Of a DNA stretch of 64,000 nt, positions 22,255 to 34,366 are shown one piece after another. This DNA is from Eutypella sp. D-1 (lineage: Eukaryota > Ascomycota > Sordariomycetes > Xylariales > Diatrypaceae), in NCBI GenBank assembly GCA_023313575.1, contig JAJTTP010000010.1, positions 744,001 to 808,000 of the forward strand, given 5' to 3'. Each line of letters opens with the position of its first letter. Positions within the stretch are counted from its first letter, which is position 1. The notes under the pieces were generated by a model. That model saw only the letters and a program-made list of their open reading frames with translations, ran no database searches and was not told where the DNA came from. Made by a program: the position numbers and the translations under genes.

Positions 22255-24360
22255 ATCTTTTTTCGAAAAAGTTAATCCTTTTAACCTTTTTTAGTTATAA
22301 TATCGGCTTATTTATTAATATATAAGTTTAAGTTTTTCCTTTATTTTTTTATATAATTATTTAAATTATTTTAATATTAACATAGCTTTAATATTATCCG
22401 GTCCTTTTTTATAAACGTTTTAATAAACGTTTAAAATAAATCCGAAATTGGCGTTAACAGGTGTTATTTATATATTTTTATAATAAGTTATATTATAAAC
22501 TAATTATATAATAAGTAATTATTTAATTTAATTATTTTGTTTATAATTAATATATTATCGAAAATAAGTTTTTAATATTTAATTAATTTATTTTATTTAT
22601 CCGTTTACTTAAGGTTTAAAAATTATTATAAGTTTAAGGTTTAATTTTAATTTTATTATAAGATTTTACCAGAATTTCGATATAAATATTATTTTTTTAT
22701 CGGAAATAATTTCGAATATAAAGCCGTATATTGTTATAATATGTTATAAAAAAATATATGCTATTTATTTTACGTCGGTATTTTCGTTATATAAGATAAA
22801 ATAAGAAAATTTTATAAATCGGTTAATAATTACGAATATATTATTATAACCGTTATATATTATTAAATTTTTTAATATCGGTAATTTAATAATAAAATTA
22901 AATATAATAAACTTTTATAATCGTTTATTAATTAATAATAGTTATAATTTTTTATAAAGTTTATATCGTTTTATTTTAATTTTTCCGCATATATTATATC
23001 GTCGTTATATTTATTATATTACTGATTTTATTTTATCAAATACATAAATCCGTTATAATCGTTTAAAAATTTTATAATTTTTTAAATATCTGTATAAAAG
23101 ATATTCGTAAATCTTTTATATTAACTATTTTTATAGTTTTTATAATATTTATAACTTTTTTATTTATTTCTTTATTAATAATTTATTATTATATTATTCG
23201 ATTTGCTTATATAGGTTATTTTAAATAATTTTAATAATAATAATTTATCGTTATTTTAAGTATTTTTTTAACATTTATCGGAATACCGCGTATTTAATTA
23301 ATATATATTTTTTTTTATAACAGGTTATTTATTAATAACATTTACTTATCCGTTTTTTAATTTTTTTCTATAAATAATAATATAATCGAATTTTATAAAA
23401 TATTTAACGTATCGTAATTATCTTCCGTTAAAGGTTTAAATAATAAAAAAATATATAATATTTTTATAATCGGTATAAATTTTAACTTAATGTATATTTT
23501 TTATAAAATAATGTTTAAATTTTTTAAATACGTTAACGATAATAAAAAATTTTTTATCGTAAATTAAATAATTAAGTTTGGTTTTAATAAGTTTATAAAA
23601 ATAAAATGCGATAAGGTATAATTTTTTTTCTTTATTTCGTTATTTAATTTATATTCCGAAAGCGTAATCCGAGGCGTTAATTTTTAATTTAACGGGTTTT
23701 TTAAAATCGTATATAATAAGTATTAATTTATTAATAATAACGTTTTTTAATTTTTTAAAAAATTTATTTATTTTATTAGTTTATATAAACCGTTTATTTT
23801 TTTTTTATTAATTCCGTAAAAGGTATTATAATATGTTTAAATCGTTATATAAATTTCCGATAATAATTTATTAAATTAAAAAAGGCTTATACTTTTTTTA
23901 TATTAATAAGCACTTTTTAATTTTTAATAATTATAATTTTTTTAAAGTCCATTTTAATATGTTCGGGGGTAATAATATATCCGAAAAATTCCATTTTTTA
24001 TATATAAAATACACTTTTTTCGGGTTTTATTAATAGGTTAACGTTTTATAATGTTTATAATACTTTATATATATATTTTTTATACTATTCCTTTAATTTT
24101 AAATAAATAAAAATATTAAAATATTTTCGTAATACGTAATTAATTATGCGTTAAAACGATGTTAATACGTTAATTAATCCGAAAAATATAATTAAATACT
24201 TAAATAAGCCGTATTTTATTTTAAAAGTTATTTTTTATTTATTTTCGGGTTTAATTTTAATATAATAATATCTGTTTTTAAGGTTTAAAGTAATAAATTA
24301 TTTAACTCCGTATAAGCGGTTTTTTATTTTAATAATAAATAATAACGGTATTCGGTTTTT

Positions 24361-24425
24361 AACGGTAATTTCGTTTAATTATCGATAATTAATTATTAAT
24401 TATAATTTACCGTTTTTTTTAGGTA
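24361..24425 (-). pseudogene. Decayed reverse-transcriptase motif of the inner element
   Basis: The minus-strand translation gives PKKNGKL, stop, LIINYR, stop, LNEITV. This corresponds to the Ty3/gypsy reverse-transcriptase block VPKKxGKLRLVVDYRxLNxIT, with Arg and Lys codons turned into stops by C-to-T/G-to-A changes. It lies about 2.1 kb upstream in element sense of the integrase tail. Confidence 0.7.
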
Positions 24426-27183
24426 TAAATATAATAAAGTATTTTATTAATAATTTTAATTATCGAATATATTTTTTTATTAATTTATTTTCGAAATACT
24501 CCTGTAATTTTTTAAGTTTAATTTTGTTAAGGTTATAAATTTTATAAAATCGTGGCGTTTTTTTTTTATAAAAATAATTTTATAGTTTTATTTATTACGG
24601 TTTAATAATTTTTTTTTAAATTTTTTACGAAATATTTTATCGTATTAATGGTATTATAATGGTACGTTACGTATTTATAATATTATTATATTTTCTTTTT
24701 TTAAAATGCTATTAAAAAGGCGGAATCGTTATCGGATAAATGCAATAATTTATTTAATCCTTTTTTCGTATCCTTTTTTTTTAATTCGTTATATTTTTTT
24801 AAGTAAGGTTTTTATCGTGTCCTTATGTCCGTACTTATTATCCGTTAAGTATTAAGATTTTTTTTTAAATTATTATCAGTTTTTAAAAAATAAGGAAATA
24901 TTATTTAGCCAATTTTTTAATTAATCGATAAATTATATTAATATAGCTATAATTACTTAAAGATTATATTGTATTTTTTAAAAATATAATATCGAAAATA
25001 ACGTTTTATTTTTATTTTTCGATATATATATTAAATTAATCGGTTTCCCGTAATACTTTTTTTTTATTATATTTAAAAATATAACTTTCGGTTCCCGTTA
25101 TATTATAAAAATATTATTTTTTTTTATAATAATTATAACTTATTATATAATTTTAAAGTTATATAATTACCGTCGGCTTCGTTATTTATTATAACGGTAT
25201 ATTAATTATTTTTAATTTTTATTCGTATTATGGTATATCCGTATCGTTTTTAAGTTTTTAAAATAATTTATAAATATCGTATTATGTTTTTAAGCTTTAT
25301 AATACCGTTTTATAACTTTAATATAAACGGCTTTAACTTTTTAAATCTTTACCGTAAATTTATATAGCGTTATACGGGTTATCGTAAAGTTTTTCCTTAT
25401 TAAATTCCTTTTATGTATACGGTTATTTTTTTATTATTAAATTTTTATAAAAATGTTTAAAGCTAATTTTATTAAAGGTTATCTTTTTTAATAAATTTTT
25501 ATAAACGTATAAATCGGCGTTTAATAACTTATTTTTCTAGCATCAGATTTTATGTTTTTATTATTCGATTTTGTTTCGGATTTTTATAACTTTTAACGTT
25601 TAATATGTATATTCGTTATAATAGCATATTTAATATTTTCCGGGGTAAAATATCTTTTTTAATTATTTTTAATTATACGGTACGTAATTAATATAACGTA
25701 TAATTTTTTTATATTATTATCGATCGGTTTCGTTTTTTTTTTATTATAAAAAATCAAATCCTTTTTTAATTATTTATTTAATTCGGTTAATAATACCGAT
25801 TTTTCGTTCCTTATATTAATAACATTCGTATTTTCGGTAATTAACGGGGTATTTTAAAAAATACGGCGTCCGAGTTTAAATTTTTTAATTAATAAATTTA
25901 TCCTAGTTACGAAATTATTATAAATAAATTTTAAATCGTTATTTTTTAAAACGTTATTAAAATTATTTAACGTAAATGCCGTATATCTTTTATAATTTAT
26001 AATTTTATTATTTTTTAAACCAGTTAATTAATCGTTTTATTTTTTTTTTTTTTACGAAATAAATTTTTATAAAAGCTTTTTTTTTATTATTATTAAAATA
26101 TTTGTTTTATTATTATTAACGTTATCGTTTTATTACGGCTTAAATTAATCGTTTAACTTTTTATAATCTTTATTAATAAATATTATTATTTAAATATACG
26201 TAACGGATTATTTTAAACGTTTTTTTACCGGTAAAAGGTTATTTTTTTTCGGATATAGGTTTTTAATTTTTATTTTATTTAAATCTTTTATAATTTTTTT
26301 TAAAATATTTTATTTTACCATAATTATAACATTTAATTTATTATTTATTTTTTCGTATTATATCGAATAATATAAATCCTAATGCCGTCCCGTAAAATAT
26401 ATCGGTAAGTTTTTAATTTTAATTTTTATTATTTTAATATTTTTTAAATCCTTTAAGTATATAATGTCCTTTTTTTTCTTAACGTCGTTTAAATTATTTA
26501 TTATCGATTTTAATTATTAAAATAACGAATTTATTAATAATACCTAATTTATTATATAAAATAATTTTATTTTTAACCGTATTTTTAAATCTTTAATAAA
26601 ACGTATTAATAAAAAACTTATTATTTTTTTAATCAGTTTTTATTATAAGTTATTTAAATTACGCGGCGTAAATATAAGCTATTTTTTTTTATTTAAAATT
26701 TAAAAGTTATTATATAACGGCTTAAACCTTATCCGGGTTTCCGTAATTAGCTTTTACCTTTTTTACGAAGTTTTTATACTTTTCGAAAAAATGCTTAATT
26801 TTTGTAGTTTTTTTTTTTTTTTATTTTTACGAAAGTATTTAAAATAGGTTTAAATTATTAAATTATCCCTCCGGTAAAGCATAAAACAATATCGAGAATT
26901 TTATTAATTTTTTCGGTTAATATATGGCGTTATTAATATAAATAAATTACGGTTATAATAAAAAAAGGTTATACGGGGGTAATACCATTATAAAATTCAG
27001 GTTTTTTAAGCTTAAATTTAACGGGTATAATTTTTTAAATTACGGCTATAATCGCCGTTTATTCGATTTATTCGATTCGTTCAAGTAATGATTTAATAAT
27101 TTATTAAAGTTTTTAATTTAAAAAAAACATTTTATTAAATATTATTTAAAATTAATAATATTACTGAATAAAAGCTTATAACG

Positions 27184-27431
27184 TATAACAACTGGTTTAT
27201 TCCTAATTATTAATTTAATCGAAAGGTTTATATTAATAAAAATGTTAAGGTTTTAAGTAATAAATAATTATATTTAATAATAATAATAAAAAAAGTACTT
27301 TAAATAATTAAGTTATATTATAAGTTAATAAGTTTAAAAATTATTTAAAAAAAAAGTAATAAACGTAACTATATATTATTTATATCTTTTATCCTTAACA
27401 TTAGAATATATGGTTTACTGTTAAATCGTTA
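27184..27431 (-). repeat. LTR of the inner Ty3/gypsy element (5' LTR in element sense)
   Basis: Direct repeat of 20772-21020. It is less mutated towards its outer end (27380-27431) than its partner. Confidence 0.82.
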
Positions 27432-27491
27432 GGATAGCTGGTTATCCCAGCTATCCTGGATTATAGGGATAATTAATTATCCTGGCTATCC
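27432..27491. repeat. Foldback sequence at the inner-element edge
   Basis: GGATAGCTGG (27432-27441) and its exact reverse complement CCAGCTATCC (27447-27456) form a 10-bp stem with a 5-base loop. A further CCTGGCTATCC ends at 27491. This opens a roughly 200-bp GC-normal island (to about 27640) inside the RIP-mutated block. It could be a small MITE-like insertion or an unmutated part of the outer element. Confidence 0.5.
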
Positions 27492-28252
27492 TTTTTATCA
27501 CGTGATTCGAACGTAGCTGGCCCATTATGGCTAAGTTTTCCTAAAAGCCTTCGTTTTTTCGAATAAGGTCGTGATTTATTATTAGCCCCACTTGGCCTTT
27601 CATAACCTGACCAGGTCATAACAATTTTTACTATTTAATTAAAAAGGTTCGTAATTACGTTTTAAAATAACGGTAATTTTTTAAGTAAGGTATTTTTTAT
27701 AATTATATCGAAACTAAATAAGTTATAAAAAGTAAAAGTATTATTAATTTCCGGTTAAAGTAAGGTTATATTATCGGTTTTAAGGTATATATTAATTTTT
27801 TATCGTTTAAATATATTATAATAATTAATGGTTTTAATAAAACAAAATTTTATTAATAATAATAAAAATAAAAGGTCCGAGGTATTAAAAATAATAATTT
27901 AAAAAAAAAGTGTTAAAATTAATTATTTTTCGGGTAAAACGGAAATAAATAATACCCGTTTTAATAAAAAATAGGCCGTTTTTTAATTTAAGTTATTAGA
28001 TTTTTTTAAATAGTTTAATATATTATTTAACTCGGTTTATAAGGCAGAGTTAAAAGTATTAACGGAAATAGGTTATATTTTTTCCGTTAACGGGTAAAAT
28101 AATATTTATTTAACTGTTTCGGTATAAATAAATAAAAGATTTTTAATTAAATAATATACTAAGAAATTTTAACTTAAAATAATTATAAGGAATATTTTAT
28201 ATAAATACGATGGAAAATATATAATAATTTTTAAAAAAGAAAATTAATTATT

Positions 28253-28545
28253 TATAATAAAAAAAGGTTATAACTTAAATATAATATATTAAATTTAGCT
28301 AATAATTAATTAAAGTTTTTTAAAAGTATAATATTTTTTTATCTATTTAAAAAAAGGTTAAAAGATAAGTTTAATATTTATATATAATCGTACGGAATAC
28401 GTATTTTAAAAAAAGTGGTTATATTTCTAATCTGTTATATCCATTTTAGCGCCCGTTAGCGCCATATATTCTTATCTCCATTCTTTAGTAACCAACAGGT
28501 CCTTAGCAGTGCCGATCCTATATGGGGATACCCCCCCGTGTAACA
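28253..28545. repeat. Right LTR of the outer element
   Basis: 293 bp matching the left LTR. Its inner start is AT-converted (TATAATAAAAAAAGG) and its outer 110 bases are nearly unmutated, ending TGTAACA immediately before the GTAAG duplication. Confidence 0.88.
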
Positions 28546-28550
28546 GTAAG
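28546..28550. repeat. Right target-site duplication (GTAAG)
   Basis: Exact copy of 19699-19703 directly after the LTR end ACA. Confidence 0.88.
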
Positions 28551-29692
28551 CAAAAGCACCTATGGGTTATTCGTTAAAAGCTGCTGCTATCTAGCAAGTA
28601 AATTACAATGGGGAAGTAACATACCCTTGACTGGCTGTGGTTTGAAGAAGTCATGGGACTGAGTCTCGATATTCGTGAAGCCTGGCAACGGGGATGCCTT
28701 TGCTTGGCTTATGGCCTGCTCTTGGTCCTGGAGGATTACTCTCCCAGTAAGCTCAGGGTACCTTTGTCTCAAGGCAATACATTGGTGTCCCATTGCACCT
28801 CCAACATCAACGAAGACTGGCGTCGATGAATCTGCGGTCTTGGCGAATTCTTCCTTAAAGTTCACCGCATCGAAGAAGACCGGAAGGCCTTCGCGATTAG
28901 CCGCCATCCACGGAAGAAAGTACCCCATGTGGTCCGGGTGGGCCATTAACCATGGGAATGGGGACAAGTCTGTCTTGTGTCCGAGATGCCAGGGACAGTT
29001 CGCCGGATCGGTCACATTGCGGTAGCCATTAGTTCGGAGGAACTCGGGAAGTGCCATGAAGCTTGGGGATATCATCTCTGCGCTGTGAGAAGACGTACGA
29101 TTAGTGAAGAATCTGACATTGCTCCATTGGCCATACTTACAAGTAGTTTACCCCTGACTGGCCACCGTTGGATGAAAGAGCCAGCGTGACGTTGTTTGGA
29201 GCATAGCCATCATCGCTTGGCTGAGATATCATGTCATGGGCTTGATAATATCTCAGGAGTCGTTCTGGTAGCATATGGTCAACCATGGCCGTTCAAGTCG
29301 AGACAGAGGTGACCTACTCATCAACGTCGGATCGATGCTTGTCTTTTGTGCCAAGTCCGCGTTGGTGAACGTCGATGTTTGGTCCTGAGATAAGGCCTGG
29401 AATATCCCCTTTTCGACGCCAACTCGAGCAAGAGATAGTTGTAGAGGCTATTGTTTTGCACAACAGTTAGAACCTATAACGGATTACGAGGATAGCCACC
29501 CACAGTATTGATAACTCTATGGATAGAGTCACCGGGTGCTTCCATGGCAACGCTGAGCTTTCTTCCGGCCTCACGCAGGCGACGACGAGTTTCGCTGTTT
29601 TGAAACCAAGCGAGAGTGTCTGGATTCTCCAGAATACTCTCTATCGTGGTTGCCAATGCTTTAGCATTAGCTTCACTTGGAGAGAACGACAT
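28546..29692 (-). pseudogene. O-methyltransferase, 5' fragment (exons 1-4 and start of exon 5)
   Basis: The minus-strand gene starts at ATG 29692. Exons by splice motif and phase are 29504-29692, 29318-29447, 29142-29264, 28627-29082, and the first 14 bases of exon 5 (28546-28559), where the retrotransposon enters. Visible motifs are LARVGVEKGIFQAL (dimerisation region), RYYQAHDMISQ, NYFAEMISPSF across a junction, and the SAM-binding motif FVDVGGAMGH. The last intron (GTATGT...CATAG) lies just before the insertion. Together with the 3' fragment the coding length adds up to a multiple of three (404 codons), typical of fungal O-methyltransferases, with no stop in either part. The gene is inactivated by the 8.8-kb insertion alone. 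Its product would methylate a hydroxyl of an aromatic metabolite; no other biosynthetic genes are visible nearby. Confidence 0.87.
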
Positions 29693-31305
29693 GGTGTCTA
29701 AGGGCCTAGTAGAACGAATTGTTGTGCATGGGAATGTTGACAGGGTAGTATTCTTCTGGAAAGTAGGAATAAAATCGCAAATATAACTGGTAAATGGAGG
29801 TTCCTAGGGAGGCTGTCCCAATAGACACAAGGCAGGTTCTGGACAGGTGGGGGGACATGCAAAGGTCGAAGTGCGTCACTCTATGCTCTACATACGAAGG
29901 CCTACGGATAGGATAGGAGGAAGCTCTCCCATTAATATACTTTTCGAAACTCGGACTATAGCCACTCTCCAGCTTTGTGCGACTGGCTACCATACCGGTA
30001 TATTCTATACTTTGCTACGACATACTCGCCATTCTAAGCGACGATCTCCCAAAGTGAACACAAGGAATGGCTGTTAGTATGACACGCAGATGTGGTGTCA
30101 TTCGTCCGAAACCCGATCGCAGTGTTCCTTTTGTGGATTCCCCGAAGTCTCCATAGCGTATAGAGGATCGTAGCAATATTCATTCGAGGAGCACTTTAAG
30201 CTAAGATTGCCGAGGGCGCTTTGTGCAGCATCCTCCGGGAAATCCTTTTGATTCCATAAGATCGGGGTCTTCCGCATCCTTTCCATACATACTGAACTTC
30301 TGTAGGTAGAAGCTGCGCAGACTGAGTCCTGCACAGCCTATAAGTTCATTTATACTTGGTGGGGCGCGCTTACTGTGAATCCGCTGCTTTGCTATATTCC
30401 TTTGTTGCTTTGGTCGAACTCGAGAGGATGTTGCATAGCCGGTTAGAAGATCCTTCTTCCATTTATCTGTTACCACACATTTGCATGAGCATTCCTTTCG
30501 CCAGCCGCACAGGTCCACTCTTAGAGCAGGTTGCCGTTGGCTTAGGCGGTGTTAAGCTCGTAAATGGACTAATCGCCGTTCACTCCTACACTAACTACCT
30601 CAATCACTCTAGTGGTCTCAGCGATACCTGATACTGACTCCCAGTATCTTTACTATAATGCCGAACTGGCACAAAATACTCGGCTATTTCTGACCTCTCT
30701 TATGGAAATCTGTTAAAATTAGGTAGTTGGACGCATTACGTTGAGTGGTATTGAAAATGAGAGGGGCTTCGGCTGGGGGTGGGGAGGAAGGGGTTCGAGG
30801 GTTATGTACTCCGTACCTATTTCTAGGTACCTGGGTCTGCTGGGTATACCTAGGTACATACGAATACTTATAAGAGATTGCTATCACGTGGCTACGCGTC
30901 ATTCCGAGGTCCTATCAATTTCTCGAACAATGGCGAAGCAATAGTTTATTTGGAAATGTCAGGGAAGTCGCGTCTCAGATCCCCTAATAGCGTTACAACT
31001 GAGGTCATAGCTTCCAAGGGTCAGCCAAGTGCGATCTGCCAACGTGCCAACCCAAGGATTCGGAAAGCCCAACCCTTTTTAGAACTTTTCCTCTATCTGC
31101 GCGACTCGAAGGTCCAACCCAGTCTCCATTATCTTCCCCAGATTTTCTCCTGATTACTACTAAGAATGTTACATTACCTGCATGGCCTCTAACTGGTGGT
31201 AAACCCTTTTTTCCGTCTAAAACAAGCTTTCAACTCCGCTAATCAAATTTATCATCGCGCGCCTAAGTATCCATCTATCCACCTTGCATCAGCGACAACG
31301 TAGCA
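29693..31305. other. Intergenic region between the methyltransferase and the SNF2 helicase
   Basis: About 1.6 kb. No gene was recognised. Frames around 30098-30630 on both strands lack known motifs. It contains the divergent upstream regions of both neighbours. Confidence 0.5.
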
Positions 31306-34300
31306 ATGCCTCCGCGCAAGCGCTCTGCGGATGTTGATCATTTGCCGCCAGCCAAGCATGCTCGTCATGGCCAGAGCCGCGCGCCGCCTTCTAGTTCGCG
31401 ATCATCTAATTCTCAATCAACTCCCCCATCGTCACTACGAGGCCCTTCCAGCCAGGAAGGTCCCCGGTCGTCTTGGGCGGCCGATGATGAACATGAGCTG
31501 ATTGACCTTACACAAAATGATGACGGTGGCTCATCAATGGAACTGTATGGGACATTCGATAACCATATCGTAGGCGTGAGGTACTACAATGGCGTCATTA
31601 CACCAGGAGAGATGGTTCTTTGCCGCAGGGAGCCGGGAAACCCGTATGACAGAAACGCTATCCGTGTGGACAACGTGATGCGTGTCCAAGTTGGTCACAT
31701 ACCGAAAACTATAGCTGCGAGATTGGCGCCCTTGATAGATAACGACGACATTGCTCTGGAAGGGGTCGTCACCGGTTACAAGGCCACATTTGACTGTCCC
31801 ATTAAGCTCTATGTATACGGCACTAGCGAGCCAGCCGCTCGACTAGAACTGGAAAATAAACTGAAGGCTACGAAACTACTCAAGGCAACGCAACTAAAGG
31901 TCACGAGACAAGACGCTGAGGCTCGTAGAAAGGCGTCGCAGCTCGGTCTCAAAAGCGGTTCATCTCAAGCTGGCCTACCTCAAGATGAGGAGGGACAAAA
32001 TATCCCCGTCCAACCACTTATGGGAACCAGTGAGATGATCGATACGCGGGTAGAGGACTCCTTGAAGGACCTGGCCATGGATGAAGAAGCCTTATCGAAA
32101 CTACCTAGGGCAGCCCAGCCTGAACAACTCCAATCAGAGCTACTACCATATCAGCTTCAGGTAGGAAGAAGTATCGCACCATTACGCGATCTATATAACT
32201 AACAACTGCCTAGGGTCTTGCGTGGATGATCGCCAAAGAGGCACCCCAGCTACCAGCCCCCGAGTCTAAGGACACTGTCCAACTATGGAGGCGTGACAAT
32301 CGTGGTAACTTTTTCAATCTCGCTTCTGGATTCACGTCAACATCGCGGCCACGTCTGTTATCAGGTGGTGTGCTTGCCGACGACATGGGACTTGGTAAGA
32401 CTTTGCAGCTTATCAGTCTCATCTTATCGACCAGAGGAGAGGGCCCGACCTTGATTGTAGCACCCAAAGGTGTAATGAGCAATTGGGAAGAGCAGATCTC
32501 CAGGCATGTTAAGCCAGAGCACATGCCTAAGATCCTGAGATACCATCAGGTCCCCAAGACGGGCAGGTACACGAAGTCCGACTTCCTCGAAAATGACGTC
32601 GTCGTGACGAGCTATGGCAAGCTCGTAAGTGACTACCAGGCCGGGAAGAAAAGCGGTGTCTTCTCTTTCGAATGGCGTCGAATAGTCCTAGACGAAGGCC
32701 ACGTCATCAGGAACTCTAAGACGACGACTGCGAAAGCTATCTGTAGTCTCGAGGCGAAATCGCGATGGGTGTTGACTGGGACACCAATGTAAGTTTCCAT
32801 ATTTTAGCATGTGATATGTGTCGAGTATCGAAGAATTTTAGGGGGCATTTCAAGTACTAATCGTGGTATTTTACAGAATTAACCATCGCGAGGATTTTCA
32901 GTCGATATTGCAGTTCCTCAGAATCAGTGGTGGTATTGAAGATGTCCTTATCTTCAAAACCGCGATCAGTCGACCCCTCGCTGCCCACCCAACAACTCCG
33001 GAAGCATCCAAGGAATACAATAGGGCGAAGACTCTCTTGCAAGCTCTCTTTCACGATCTCTGCCTTCGGCGCGTCAAGGACATGAAGTTCGTTGACTTGA
33101 AGCTGCCTCAAAAGACCGAGTACATTCATCACATCACGTTCACCAAGGATGAGAAAACCAAATACGACGCTATGCTGTAAGTCTACTTCCTACTTGTCTC
33201 GGTATAGATTGTTAACAAATTCACAGGTCCGAAGCTCAAGGGGCTTTAGAGCAATATCAGAGAAAGTCCCAAGAAGGCCAGAAATTGAGGTTCACTAATG
33301 TCCTAGAGAGACTTCTGCGTTTAAGACAGATGTACGTTGCAATCTTTTTTGCCGGCTGATCGCCAGGTGATACCACTCAGCGAATGTACTCACTAATGAT
33401 ATATAGGTGTTGTCACTGGAGCCTCTGCAAAAGTCGAGTCAAGGATGTCCTCGCTGTCTTGGAGGGCGAAAAAGTGGTGAAGTTCACCCCGGAAAACCTC
33501 GAGATCCTGCAAAAGGCCCTGGTCGTGGGCTGCAGGGACGGAGAGGAATGCTCTATTTGCTTCGAGTCTATTGACTTGCACCAACCTGCCATTACTGCCT
33601 GCAAACACATGTTTGGCAAGGACTGTATTCTTCAATGGATTGGAACGGGCGATAAAAAGGGAACCTGCCCCCAGTGCCGCGCCGATCTCACACCAGAGTC
33701 ACTGGTCGATCTCTCACTGGAGTCTGACGTTGCCGAAGAATTCGACAGCGACACAAGAAGCTCGAAGACAGAAGAATTACTAAAAATAGTCGAGTTAACT
33801 CTGAAGAATCCCGAGTCTAAAGTCATCGTCTTCTCTCAATGGACGTCGTTCCTCGATGTCATTCAGCACATCTTAGATGAAGCTAAACTCAAGTCTTGTC
33901 GCATCGACGGCAAGATGACAGTGGAGAAGCGAGATCGGGCCGTTACCGCCCTCTACGACGATCCTGACACTAAAGTGATGCTTGCCAGTCTGAGCGCATG
34001 CAGCGTCGGACTCAATCTCGTCGCAGCGGACACCGTCATACTCGCAGACAGTTGTGAGTATATGGTACAAACACATATATTTCTCTGCTAATTTTCTCTA
34101 TAGGGTGGGCCCCGGCCATCGAAGACCAAGCCATCGATCGTGTGCACCGTTTGGGTCAAACGCGGGAGACCAAAGTCTGGAGACTCGTCATGGAAGGATC
34201 TGTCGAGGAGAGAGTTCTCCAGATCCAATCCGAGAAGCGCAAGCTTGTCAGCACGGCATTCAAGGAAAAGAAGAAAGGATCCAAGGCCCAGGAGAGCACG

Positions 34301-34366
34301 GCAGCGGACGTTCGAAAACTGCTCTATGGCCTGCCCCCTCAGGGTGAGCCGCAGCAGGATGGATGA
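31306..34366 (+). CDS. SNF2-family helicase/translocase with HIRAN and RING domains (HLTF/Rad5-like)
   Basis: Six exons (31306-32160, 32214-32788, 32877-33176, 33227-33331, 33407-34053, 34104-34366) encode 914 residues, and all phases fit. Order: a disordered Ser/Pro-rich N-terminus with an ELIDLTQ motif; a HIRAN domain (about 75-175; GVRYYNGVITPGEMVLCRREP, PYDRNAIRV); SNF2_N with Walker A DDMGLGKT (about 342-349) and Walker B-type LDEGH; a C3HC4 RING finger within the helicase (about 660-705; CSICFESI...CKHMFGKDC...CPQCRADL); and helicase C ending in QAIDRVHRLGQTR. This is the layout of Rad5/HLTF proteins, DNA translocases with ubiquitin-ligase RING fingers that act in post-replication repair and fork remodelling. 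Several HIRAN-SNF2-RING paralogues occur in filamentous fungi and this is not clearly the Rad5 orthologue. It lacks Rad5's longer N-terminus. Confidence 0.92.

Larger units (their letters stand above)
20772..27431 (-). mobile_element. Ty3/gypsy LTR retrotransposon (chromovirus type), RIP-inactivated, nested in the outer element
   Basis: Direct repeats 20772-21020 and 27184-27431 (about 249 bp; left copy starts TGTGACGGCTGG, right copy TATAACAACTGG) bound a 6.66-kb element, a normal size for Ty3/gypsy. Decayed pol motifs read on the minus strand. A reverse-transcriptase segment (PKKNGKL...NYR.LNEITV, 24361-24425) lies upstream in element sense of the integrase C-terminus (GPYLVIKKI...IHLIFYISLFK, 22048-22254). 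Beyond that is a chromodomain-like segment (YKVK.KGYNNFEN, about 21915-21990) in which Trp codons have become stops. The RT-IN-chromodomain order is that of chromoviruses. The exact LTR limit next to position 21020/27431 and the target duplication are uncertain because RIP blurred them. Confidence 0.85.
19704..28545. mobile_element. Nested, RIP-mutated LTR retrotransposon block (outer element with 293-bp LTRs)
   Basis: An 8,842-bp block, overwhelmingly A+T, bounded by 293-bp direct repeats (19704-19996 and 28253-28545) that begin TGT and end ACA (or mutated forms), and flanked by the GTAAG duplication. Differences between the two LTRs are mostly G-to-A and C-to-T, the hallmark of RIP. A second complete LTR element (20772-27431) sits inside. 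Removing it leaves an outer element of about 2.2 kb, short for an autonomous retrotransposon, with no pol motif I could see, so it may be a non-autonomous (TRIM/LARD-like) element or a deleted copy. The block interrupts an O-methyltransferase exon. The outer element's orientation was not determined. Confidence 0.88.

Noticed and set aside
19704..28545. AT-rich block as mitochondrial DNA insertion or centromere
   Set aside because: Bounded by matching LTRs and a 5-bp target duplication, with Ty3/gypsy pol relics; the composition is explained by RIP.
30098..30631. Overlapping frames on both strands near 30.3 kb
   Set aside because: No family motif, signal peptide or consistent splice model could be found; not enough to call a gene.
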